Source: an uncultured Pseudomonadota bacterium (GTDB lineage Bacteria > Myxococcota_A > UBA796 > SXON01). Taken from it: DNA of 41,172 bases. Position 1 is the stretch's first letter. The number at the start of each line of letters is the position of its first letter. The notes below the pieces were generated by a model. It was not told where the DNA came from and searched no databases. It saw only the letters and a list, made by a program, of their open reading frames with translations. Below, in pieces: positions 33,569 through 40,655 of the stretch. The stretch is taken from NCBI GenBank assembly GCA_903885375.1, contig CAISIK010000214.1, positions 1 to 41,172 on the forward strand, given 5' to 3'. The position numbers were made by a program, and so were the translations under genes.

Positions 33569-34423
33569 ATGTCGTACTCGACCGTCGGAATCGTAGGTGC
33601 CGGAACCATGGGGCACGGCATCGCGCATGTGTGCGCGATGGCGGGGCAGGCCGTCGTGCTCTACGACGTGGATGATTCCCGCGTGGCGAACGGCCTGAAG
33701 AAGGTCGAGGCCAACCTGCAGAAAGGCGTGGAGAAGGGCAAGGTCACCGAAGCCGAGCGCGATGCGGCGCTCGCCCACCTCAACGGCACCACCCATCTCC
33801 GCGACCTCGCGGGCTGCGATGTCGTGGTCGAAGCCGTGCCCGAGCGCCTCGAGCTCAAGCAGGAGCTGTTCCGCTCGCTCGATGGCCTCCTCGCTCCCGA
33901 AGCCGTGCTGGCCACGAACACCTCCTCGCTCAGCGTGGCCGCCATCGCCTCGGCCGTGGCCGACCCCTCGCGCGTGATCGGCACGCACTTCTTCAACCCG
34001 GTGCACATCATGGCGCTGCTCGAGGTGGTCGTTCACGCCGGCACCCGGGCCGACGTGCTCGAGCGCACGCTCGCGTGGGGCGTGGCCATCGGCAAGGAGT
34101 GCATCACGGTCAAGGACTTCCCCGGTTTCGCCACCTCGCGCCTCGGCGTGTGTCTCGGCATGGAGGCGATCCGCATGGTGGAGCAGGGCGTGGCCAGCGC
34201 CGAGGACATCGACAAGGCGATGGTGCTCGGGTACCGCCACCCGGTCGGCCCGCTGCGCCTCACCGACATGGTCGGGCTCGACGTGCGGCTCGCCATCGGC
34301 GAGTACCTCGCGACCGAGCTCGGCAACGCCGCCTTCTCCCCGCCCGCGCTCATGCGGGAGATGGTGGCCGAGGGCCGGCTCGGCACCAAGTCGGGCCAGG
34401 GCTTCTACTCCTGGTCGAAGTAG
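33569..34423 (+). CDS. 3-hydroxyacyl-CoA (3-hydroxybutyryl-CoA) dehydrogenase
   Basis: A 284-residue NAD(P)-dependent dehydrogenase of the short, single-function type. V-G-I-V-G-A-G-T-M-G-H-G-I-A is the Rossmann motif, V-V-E-A-V-P-E-R and N-T-S-S-L-S are conserved, and G-T-H-F-F-N-P-V-H-I-M holds the catalytic His. The C-terminal domain has the K-D-F-P-G-F-A-T-S-R and G-Q-G-F-Y blocks. It interconverts 3-hydroxyacyl-CoA and 3-oxoacyl-CoA in butyrate/PHB-type or beta-oxidation metabolism. ATG 33569 has GGAG six bases before it. A strong hairpin follows the stop codon. Confidence 0.93.
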   Translation: MSYSTVGIVGAGTMGHGIAHVCAMAGQAVVLYDVDDSRVANGLKKVEANLQKGVEKGKVTEAERDAALAHLNGTTHLRDLAGCDVVVEAVPERLELKQELFRSLDGLLAPEAVLATNTSSLSVAAIASAVADPSRVIGTHFFNPVHIMALLEVVVHAGTRADVLERTLAWGVAIGKECITVKDFPGFATSRLGVCLGMEAIRMVEQGVASAEDIDKAMVLGYRHPVGPLRLTDMVGLDVRLAIGEYLATELGNAAFSPPALMREMVAEGRLGTKSGQGFYSWSK

Positions 34424-34439
34424 GGGCCGAGGCGGCCCC
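34423..34439 (+). terminator. GC hairpin right after the dehydrogenase stop codon
   Basis: GGGGCCG-AGG-CGGCCCC: seven perfect base pairs with a 3-base loop, starting in the last base of the TAG stop. No T tract follows. It may end or attenuate transcription before the repeat-lipoprotein gene, or stabilise the 3' end. Confidence 0.45.
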
Positions 34440-34459
34440 GCTCCGGATATGCGGCGTCC

Positions 34460-34843
34460 ATGATCCTCGCGTTCCTTCTGGGTTGCACGCCCATGTCCAC
34501 CCCGCTGGTGGCCCCGGCGGCGGCCGGCAGCTGCGGCAGCATCAGCAACAACGACCTGCGCTACTACTGCGAGGGGTCCTGCGGCAGCATCAGCAACAAC
34601 GACCTGCGCTACTTCTGCCAGGGCAGCTACGGCAGCATCAGCAACAACGACCTGCGCTACTACGGGCAGGCCAGCTGCGGCAGCATCAGCAACAACGACC
34701 TTCGCTACTACTGCCAGGGCAGCTACGGCAGCATCAGCAGCAACGACCTGCGCTACTACGGCCAGGGCAGCTGCGGCAGCATCAGCAACAACGACCTCCG
34801 CTACCTCTGCGGAAGCGGCCGGAAGTACCCGGGTAGTTTCTGA
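34460..34843 (+). CDS. tandem-repeat lipoprotein, six 16-residue SISNNDLRYY repeats
   Basis: A 127-residue lipoprotein with a nine-residue signal (MILAFLLGC, Cys9), a short linker, then six contiguous repeats of the form S-[CY]-G-S-I-S-N-N-D-L-R-Y-Y-[CG]-Q-G and a short basic tail. Repeat positions 2 and 14 are Cys/Cys in units 1, 2, 4 and 6 and Tyr/Gly in units 3 and 5, which suggests one disulfide inside each Cys-bearing unit. I know of no function, and the repeat belongs to no family I can name with confidence. No earlier in-frame start exists. The next gene begins 2 bases after its stop, so they are co-transcribed. Confidence 0.85.
   Translation: MILAFLLGCTPMSTPLVAPAAAGSCGSISNNDLRYYCEGSCGSISNNDLRYFCQGSYGSISNNDLRYYGQASCGSISNNDLRYYCQGSYGSISSNDLRYYGQGSCGSISNNDLRYLCGSGRKYPGSF
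34529..34816 (+). repeat. six in-frame 48-base tandem repeats
   Basis: Units at 34529, 34577, 34625, 34673, 34721 and 34769, each 48 bases, nearly identical at DNA level with mostly single-base differences. The order of unit types (C, C, Y, C, Y, C) suggests that a C-Y pair of 96 bases was duplicated. Such an array can change copy number by slippage. Confidence 0.9.
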
Positions 34844-34845
34844 CC

Positions 34846-36513
34846 GTGCTCCGGGCGCACCTGGCCCCGGCCGCGCTGCTCCTCCTCGTGGCTGCGCTGC
34901 TCGTGGGCCCCGCGCTCCTCGAACCCGGCTCGGTCGTGCCCGGGCACCCCCAGGGCGACACCTACGAACACCTCCACGGCTATGCCTGGGTGGCCCGCCG
35001 ACTCGCCGCGGGCGCGCTGCCCTGGGAGGCCGTGGACTTCGGCCTTCCGGAAGGCGGTGTGCTCTGGTTCCCCGACCTGCTCGGCGCGCTCCTCGTGCTC
35101 CCCGTGAGCCTCGTGGCCGGGGCGCCGATCGCCTACACGCTCGGCGTGTGGCTGCAGGTCTTCGCCGGCCTGCTCGGCGGGTACGCGCTGGGCGTGCGCT
35201 TCGGCGGGGGGCGGGCCACGGGGCTCCTCGCGGCGGCGATCTTCGGCGGCAGCCCCTTCGTGATGGGGCTCCTGCACAGCGGCGTGTCCGAATACCTCCA
35301 CCTCGGCGCCTTCCCCCTCCTCTGGCTCGCCAGCGAGCGGGCGTTCGGCCGCGGTGGGCGGGCGGTTGCCCTCGCAGGACTGGCGTGGGCGTGGCTCGGG
35401 TGGGCGAACGTGTACTACGCGCTCTTCGGCGCGTTCGTGCCCCTGCTCGCGTGGCTCACCGCCCCGGGGGTGCCCCTCGGCACCGCGCTCCGTCGTTACG
35501 TCGGCATGGCCGCGCTGGCGGGGGTGTGCCTGCTCCCCGTGGCGCTCGCCATTCAGGCGAGCCTGCAGTCCCCGGGCGCCATGCTCCGCGAAGAGAGCGC
35601 GCCCGGCTGGTCGTGGGTCTTCCTTCCTGCCAACGACCTCGCCGCCTTCGTGGTTCCGGGCGACCAGCTCTTCCCCGACTTCCGCGACGGTGGCAACTTC
35701 GGCATCCGCCACGTCACGTACCTCGGATTTGTGGCCCTCCTCTGCGCCGCGCCGGCGTGGCGACGCTGGTGGAAGCCGCTCTGCCTCGCGGGCCTCCTGG
35801 CGCTCGGCCCGAGCCTCCACTGGCGCGGGCAGCCGGTGCGCCTCGGCGAGCAGTTCGTGCCGCTCCCTGCCGCGCTCCTGTGGCTCCCGGGCTCGCCGTT
35901 CAACGCGGTGCACCACCCCTACCGCCTCACGGTGCTGCCCATGCTCGTGCTGGCGGCGGCAGCGGCCGACGCGCTTCGTCGCCGGCCGGCCCTGGCGCTC
36001 GCGGCAGCCGCGGCGGTGCTGGGGGAGACGCTCCTGGTCTCGCCGGGCGCGGGGCCCACGCCCACCGCCTCGCTGGCGGGGGTGGCGGAGCTCCCCGAGG
36101 CGGGCGGCGTTCTCGACCTCCCACCCGACTTCCGCTCGGACAACCGGCGCTGGATGGGCCTTCAGGCCGTGCACGGTCACCCCATCGCCTACACGATCAA
36201 CGTCTTCCTGCCGGCGCCGTTTCGGGCCAACCGCCTGTACCAGTCCGCGATGGGCTGCCTCGCGCAGGCGGGGCGGCACACGATCGCCCGCGACGCCCGC
36301 CCGCCGCTCGGCGTCTGGCTCCGGAAGGACTCGGTGCAGACGGTGCCGGAGGGCGTGGCGGAGCTCCGTGGCTGGGGCTTCCGCTACGTGGTGCTGCATG
36401 GCGATGTGCTCGCCGACAAGGAGCTCGCCTGTCTCCACGCGCTCCTCGCGGAGGGCGGGGCCACGGAGCTGCCCGGGAGGCCGGGGCTGCCGGTGTTCGA
36501 CGTGGGGGGATAG
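34846..36513 (+). CDS. large polytopic membrane protein, GT-C/YfhO-like
   Basis: A 555-residue protein with about ten or more membrane helices in its first 390 residues and a soluble C-terminal part. An early acidic loop (G-D-T-Y-E-H-L-H, about 38-45) lies after the first helix, the place where GT-C-fold glycosyltransferases carry their catalytic acidic residue. I infer a lipid-linked-sugar transferase or related envelope protein, but the family is not certain. The GTG start follows the repeat-lipoprotein stop by 2 bases, so the pair is tightly coupled and the lipoprotein may be its partner. Confidence 0.65.
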   Translation: MLRAHLAPAALLLLVAALLVGPALLEPGSVVPGHPQGDTYEHLHGYAWVARRLAAGALPWEAVDFGLPEGGVLWFPDLLGALLVLPVSLVAGAPIAYTLGVWLQVFAGLLGGYALGVRFGGGRATGLLAAAIFGGSPFVMGLLHSGVSEYLHLGAFPLLWLASERAFGRGGRAVALAGLAWAWLGWANVYYALFGAFVPLLAWLTAPGVPLGTALRRYVGMAALAGVCLLPVALAIQASLQSPGAMLREESAPGWSWVFLPANDLAAFVVPGDQLFPDFRDGGNFGIRHVTYLGFVALLCAAPAWRRWWKPLCLAGLLALGPSLHWRGQPVRLGEQFVPLPAALLWLPGSPFNAVHHPYRLTVLPMLVLAAAAADALRRRPALALAAAAAVLGETLLVSPGAGPTPTASLAGVAELPEAGGVLDLPPDFRSDNRRWMGLQAVHGHPIAYTINVFLPAPFRANRLYQSAMGCLAQAGRHTIARDARPPLGVWLRKDSVQTVPEGVAELRGWGFRYVVLHGDVLADKELACLHALLAEGGATELPGRPGLPVFDVGG

Positions 36514-36622
36514 GTCGCGGGCGTCTCGCGGCCAGCGTCTTCGCTTCCGCCTCCCGGCGGGTTCGAAGGGGGTGGCGATCGCGGGGCGGCGCGCCGGTCG
36601 CGGGCGGGGCGTGCCCGTCGGT

Positions 36623-36628
36623 TACACT
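36623..36628 (+). promoter_or_regulatory. TACACT -10-like element of thrombospondin-repeat gene
   Basis: GGTTACACTCCGCG: TACACT ends 18 bases before the ATG at 36647, leaving a short leader that contains the GGAGG at 36637-36641. It lies in a 133-base gap whose remainder shows no clear signal. Confidence 0.45.
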
Positions 36629-36646
36629 CCGCGCGCGGAGGCTTCC

Positions 36647-37651
36647 ATGATCGCCTTGTTTTCCCTGCTTGCCACGGCCCAGGCCGGTCTCGTCGAAGCC
36701 TGGTCCGTAGAAAACTTCCCGCGTGAGGGGGAGATCGTCGGCTGGGAGGGCTGGGAGGGCGGCTACGAGGGGGATGGCTGGGCGTCCCAGCGCTCCGACG
36801 CCGACTCGTGGGCCTACTCGCTGGCCGACCACGCCCCTTCCGGCGAGTTCGGCGATGGCGGCCCCTATGACAACTGGATCGTGAACGAAGCCGTGCCCGT
36901 GCAGCAGGGCGAGTTCTCGGTCGTGACCTACCCCACCGACAACGACGCCTTTGGCGTGGTCGTGGCCCACGCCCGCGACCGCTACGTGTTGCTCCTCGTC
37001 TGCGGCGAAGAAGGCAACGACACGAGCACGCAGAGCTGCCCGGTGTCGGGCCTCGAAACCCACGCCACCGCGCTCGTGGAGGTGATCGGCTCCCGGGCCG
37101 ACGTGCTCGATGTGGCCGACGTCGGCGCGCGTACCGGGGAGGAGAGCGAGATCGCCATCCGCATGGACAACGGCGTGCTCACGGCCACCGTCGGCCGCGT
37201 GAGCCTCACCACCAAGGTCGACAAGGACTTCCAGCTCAGTGGCGTGGGATTTTACGCCTTCAACGAGGGCCTCTACGACGAGTCCGGCGAGAGCGACGGC
37301 GACACCGTGTACTTCCGCAGCCCCGTCCTCTCCTGGATGGACGAGGACGACGACGAGGTCGTGGACGACGAGGACAACTGCGAGTCGGTGCCCAACACCG
37401 ATCAGGCCGACGCCGACGGCGATGGCCTCGGCACCGCCTGCGACGAGGACGAGGCGGCCCCCGACACCGGCGGGGAGGACACCGACACCGGCGGTGGCGG
37501 CGGCGGCAAGGGCGGCGGCAAGCAGGATGACGGCGACGGCGTGAGCATCACGCAGAAGGGCGGCTGCGGGTGCGACGCGGGCGCGGGCCCGGCGCTGCCG
37601 GGCGTGCTGGCGCTCGGTCTCGTGTTGGCGGCGGGTCGGCGCCGGCGCTAG
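36647..37651 (+). CDS. exported protein with thrombospondin type 3 repeat and MYXO-CTERM-like tail
   Basis: A 334-residue protein with a signal peptide (MIALFSLLATAQA), a beta-rich domain (about 15-230, perhaps a lectin/LamG-like sandwich), and an Asp-rich calcium-binding thrombospondin type 3 stretch (232-266: D-E-D-N-C-E-S-V-P-N-T-D-Q-A-D-A-D-G-D-G). After that come a D-T-G/Gly-rich linker, then G-G-C-G-C (305-309), a membrane helix (about 316-330) and R-R-R-R at the very end. Cys-motif, helix and Arg cluster together are the MYXO-CTERM layout, a sorting signal for surface display in myxobacteria. It probably sits on the cell surface. The ligand is unknown. Confidence 0.85.
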   Translation: MIALFSLLATAQAGLVEAWSVENFPREGEIVGWEGWEGGYEGDGWASQRSDADSWAYSLADHAPSGEFGDGGPYDNWIVNEAVPVQQGEFSVVTYPTDNDAFGVVVAHARDRYVLLLVCGEEGNDTSTQSCPVSGLETHATALVEVIGSRADVLDVADVGARTGEESEIAIRMDNGVLTATVGRVSLTTKVDKDFQLSGVGFYAFNEGLYDESGESDGDTVYFRSPVLSWMDEDDDEVVDDEDNCESVPNTDQADADGDGLGTACDEDEAAPDTGGEDTDTGGGGGGKGGGKQDDGDGVSITQKGGCGCDAGAGPALPGVLALGLVLAAGRRRR

Positions 37652-37669
37652 GCCCCGCGGGGTGCGCAG

Positions 37670-37719
37670 GCGCGCGGGAGCGCGCGGCGAGCCGGGAGCC
37701 CCCGAGGTACCCGCTTTTT
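37670..37719 (+). terminator. possible terminator: GCGCGC hairpin and downstream T-rich run
   Basis: GCGCGC (37670-37675) pairs with GCGCGC (37680-37685) around GGGA. CTTTTT lies at 37714-37719 in a pyrimidine-rich run, about 28 bases later, which is too far for a textbook intrinsic terminator. It lies in the 82-base gap between convergent genes. Confidence 0.3.
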
Positions 37720-37733
37720 CCCTTTCTTCCCCT

Positions 37734-38933
37734 TCAGTCGGCGAAGCGGCGCGAGCGGAAGCGGTCCGCGACGTCGGAGGTGCCTTCCTGCACCAGCTCG
37801 GCGAGGGCCGCGCCGCAGAGCCAGGCGAACCCGAAGCCATGGCCGGTAAAGCCCACCGCCGCGAGCGCGCCGGGCAGGCCGGGCACGGCGCCCACGATCG
37901 GCATGCTGTCGCGCGAAAAGCCCATCGTGCCGGCCCAGCGGTGGGTGACCGGTACGCCCCGGAGGGCCGGGAAACGGGCAAGGAACTCCTCCATCCGGGA
38001 CTGGATGCCGGGGTGGAGCACCTCGGCGGTGCCCTTCTCGGACTCCGGGTCGAGGTTGCGCCAACCGCCGAGCACGATGCGACCGAACTCGTCCTGCCGC
38101 CAGTAGTCGAAGCCGTGATCGGCGTACACCGGGCAGGCGAAGAGCGGCGGAACGGGCGCGGTGGCGAGCATCTGGCCGCGGACGGGATCGACCTTGTCGG
38201 CCAGCCAGGGCGCCAGCTCGCCCGCCCAGGCGTTGGTGCACAGGAGCACGAGCTGGGCGTGCACCTCGCCGTGGGCGGTGCGGAGGCGAACGTCGCCGGG
38301 GGAGGGCGCCTCCAGCGAGACGACCGGGCTGTTCTCGAAGAGGCGCACCCCCCGCGAGACGGCGGCGCTGGCCACGCCGCGTACGAAGCGGGCGGGGTCG
38401 AGCTCGCCGTCGTCGGCGATGTGGACGCCGGTGCGGAACCCGGCCTCGCGGTACACGGCCTCCAGCGCATCGCCCGTACGCACCTCGCTGCAGAACCCAT
38501 CCTCGCGGAGGAGCTCGGCGGACTCGAGCAGCTCGGCCTCCTCGGCCTCGCTGCACGCGAGCTGCAGGGAGCCGCGCTGCATGTAGCCGCAGTCGATGCC
38601 CAGCTCGCGGATGACGGCGGCCATCGCGGCATGGTTCTCGCGGCTGGTCTGGTGCACCATGCGCGCGCGCTCGCGGCCGGTGATGGCCACCGCGCGGCTG
38701 TAGCGCTCGGCGGTGCCCTGGAGCACGAACCCGGCGTTGCGCCCGCTCGCGCCGCTGCTGACGCCGCGCGCCTCCACCCACGCGGTGCTCACGCCCGCCT
38801 CGTTGAGCGCCCACGCCGCCGAGGCGCCGCACACGCCAGCGCCGATCACCACCACATCGGCCTCCACCCTGCCTTCGAGCGGGCCCGCGATCGGCGAGGC
38901 GCCGTCGAGCCAGTAGGGGGGCGTGGTGATCAC
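37734..38933 (-). CDS. FAD-dependent oxidoreductase (DAO family)
   Basis: A 399-residue flavoprotein of the D-amino-acid oxidase superfamily. The dinucleotide-binding motif is V-V-V-I-G31-A-G-V-C-G-A-S-A-A, and S-S-G-A-S-G-R-N-A-G-F (59-69) is the typical FAD-contacting block. The C-terminal part has the W-A-G-T-M-G-F-S-R-D-S-M-P and G-F-T-G-H-G-F-G-F-A motifs. Relatives oxidise amines such as glycine, sarcosine or gamma-glutamylputrescine, but the substrate is not determined. GTG 38933 overlaps the stop of the upstream lipoprotein gene as GTGA (38930-38933), and the further upstream frame is shadow sequence. Confidence 0.9.
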   Translation of the reverse strand: MITTPPYWLDGASPIAGPLEGRVEADVVVIGAGVCGASAAWALNEAGVSTAWVEARGVSSGASGRNAGFVLQGTAERYSRAVAITGRERARMVHQTSRENHAAMAAVIRELGIDCGYMQRGSLQLACSEAEEAELLESAELLREDGFCSEVRTGDALEAVYREAGFRTGVHIADDGELDPARFVRGVASAAVSRGVRLFENSPVVSLEAPSPGDVRLRTAHGEVHAQLVLLCTNAWAGELAPWLADKVDPVRGQMLATAPVPPLFACPVYADHGFDYWRQDEFGRIVLGGWRNLDPESEKGTAEVLHPGIQSRMEEFLARFPALRGVPVTHRWAGTMGFSRDSMPIVGAVPGLPGALAAVGFTGHGFGFAWLCGAALAELVQEGTSDVADRFRSRRFAD

Positions 38934-40567
38934 CGGGGGGTCTTCTTGCGCTTCGGAGGGTCCCCCTCGGCCAGGGCCGGCACGGGCTGGGGCTTCACGC
39001 CGAGGAAGGGACCGTGGGCTTCGAGGAGGGCGGCGGTGCGGTCGCTCCGGCCGGTGCGCTGGAGCGTGCGGAGGGCCTCGGCGCGCATGTCGCGGTCGCC
39101 GCCGACGTTCTCCACGGCGGCCACCAGCGCGGCATCGAGCTCCATGGCGTTCGCGGCGCGCACGGCGTTGATGCCGGTGGTGACGGTTTCGGGCGAGGTG
39201 AGCGTGCCGCCCACCAGCGTGGCCGCGGCCGCCTTGTCGAGCCCGGTGACCCGGCCGAGCGCGAGCTTCCGGACGGGCTGCTGCGGGCACTCGGCGTAGA
39301 GCGCCGTGGCGGCCTCGATGGTGGCCTTCGCCGCCGATGGGGCTCGCGCGAGGCAGGCTTCGAGCGTGCTGTCGAGCGTGAGCTCCCAGGCCCGCATGCG
39401 CACGCGCGGATCGGCGTGCTTGCGGAGCGCGACGAGCACCGGATCCTCCCCCGAGGTGGGGCGCCAGGCGCTCAGGGCGATGAGCAGCGCATCGGCGGGG
39501 GTGGTGGGGTCGGCGAGCACCTCGGTGCGGGCCGTGGCATCCACCCCGGCGGCCCAGCCGCGGAGCGTGGGCGAGGTGCTCGCCCCCGCGAGCCGGATGG
39601 CCGCCGCCTCATCCTTGGCCGCGTACTCGAGCATCAGGCGCTCCTGGTGCGGGCCGGGGACGATGGCGCCGAGCGCGGCCACGAGGGCGGCATCATCGGC
39701 GCGGCGGAGGATGTCGACCGCAGCCACGGCCGCCTCGTCGGAGGCGGCGCGCTCTTCGGAGAGGTAGCGCTGGGCCGCCGCGAAGAGCGTGGCATCGTCG
39801 AGCCCGGCCACGGGCTTTCCGGCCACGCTGAGGCCGGTGCTCGGGGCATCGGCCCGCATCGTGAACCAGCCGGTGGCTTCGCACGCGCCGTAGTTCTCGA
39901 CGACCACCGCCCAGGCGTTCGGCTCGGCCTGCACCGCGCGCTCCCAGCCCACGCCGGCGGTGGCGCCATCGAGCATCGCCGTGCGGATCGGGGCGAGACA
40001 GCGGACCACGGCCACGGGGATGCTGCGGGGCAGCTCCAACTTGGCGGGAAGCGCCGCGCCATCGATCTGCTCTTCGAGCTTGCCCTGGCGCAGCGCCCAG
40101 GTGTACCCGACGGTGCCGAACTTCGCGGTGCCCGCGCGCACGGAGCCATCTTCGAGCACATCCTGCGTGAGGGTTTCGCCGACGTGGGCGAACGAAGCGA
40201 GCGGCTCCAGCCGCTCGGCCCAGCGATCGCCCGCCGGGGCCACCACGCGCAAGGAGGCGCCATCACCATCCTCGATCTTGAAGCCCCAGCCTTCGAGGCG
40301 GGTGCGGACGGTGGCGAAGTCGGCGCTCGCGAAGTCGACCCGCAGCTCAAGGTGGCGCTGGGGCACCCGATCCTCCCGCGCGGTGAGGCGCAGGATCGTG
40401 GCGGGCGTGGATACCTCGCGCACGCCGAGCTGCGGGTCGGGCGGGAGGGTTTCCTCGCGGGCCCTGGCATCGGCGGCGGCGGTGAGTTCGGCGGCGGCCG
40501 GCGCGGGTTCGGCGGCCGGCGGCGGGGGTGCGGGATCACCCGAACAGGCGAGTAGGGCAACGATCAT
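38930..40567 (-). CDS. large lipoprotein with helical-repeat C-terminal half
   Basis: A 545-residue lipoprotein with an eight-residue signal (MIVALLAC, Cys8) and a Pro/Ala linker. Residues about 60-230 are mixed alpha/beta. The rest is Ala/Leu-rich paired helices spaced like HEAT or similar solenoid repeats (for example A-D-D-A-A-L-V-A-A-L-G-A-I and D-P-R-V-R-M-R-A-W-E-L). The end is basic (P-P-K-R-K-K-T-P-R). No enzyme motif is visible. No earlier in-frame start exists. It is coupled to the FAD oxidoreductase by GTGA, so a shared process is likely but unknown. Confidence 0.75.
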   Translation of the reverse strand: MIVALLACSGDPAPPPPAAEPAPAAAELTAAADARAREETLPPDPQLGVREVSTPATILRLTAREDRVPQRHLELRVDFASADFATVRTRLEGWGFKIEDGDGASLRVVAPAGDRWAERLEPLASFAHVGETLTQDVLEDGSVRAGTAKFGTVGYTWALRQGKLEEQIDGAALPAKLELPRSIPVAVVRCLAPIRTAMLDGATAGVGWERAVQAEPNAWAVVVENYGACEATGWFTMRADAPSTGLSVAGKPVAGLDDATLFAAAQRYLSEERAASDEAAVAAVDILRRADDAALVAALGAIVPGPHQERLMLEYAAKDEAAAIRLAGASTSPTLRGWAAGVDATARTEVLADPTTPADALLIALSAWRPTSGEDPVLVALRKHADPRVRMRAWELTLDSTLEACLARAPSAAKATIEAATALYAECPQQPVRKLALGRVTGLDKAAAATLVGGTLTSPETVTTGINAVRAANAMELDAALVAAVENVGGDRDMRAEALRTLQRTGRSDRTAALLEAHGPFLGVKPQPVPALAEGDPPKRKKTPR

Positions 40568-40655
40568 GATGTGGCCCTCTTCCTAACCGGGTGGGCATGC
40601 GCGGGTCGGGCGCGGGCCGGCTTGTGTCAATCCGCGACGTCTTTTGCGCGGTGGT

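Noticed and set aside
34529..34816. Regular 48-base repeats that could look like a CRISPR array
   Set aside because: The units are contiguous with no unique spacers, keep one reading frame and encode a clean protein repeat after a lipobox.
36587..36596. CGGCGCGCCG palindrome in the gap before the thrombospondin gene
   Set aside because: Ten-base GC-only palindromes are expected often in DNA of this composition. Nothing ties it to a promoter.
40602..40630. Perfect TTGACA on the minus strand (40630-40625) upstream of the large lipoprotein gene
   Set aside because: No -10-like sequence lies 16-18 bases downstream (the place reads GACCCG). The nearest TTAGGA is about 38 bases away.
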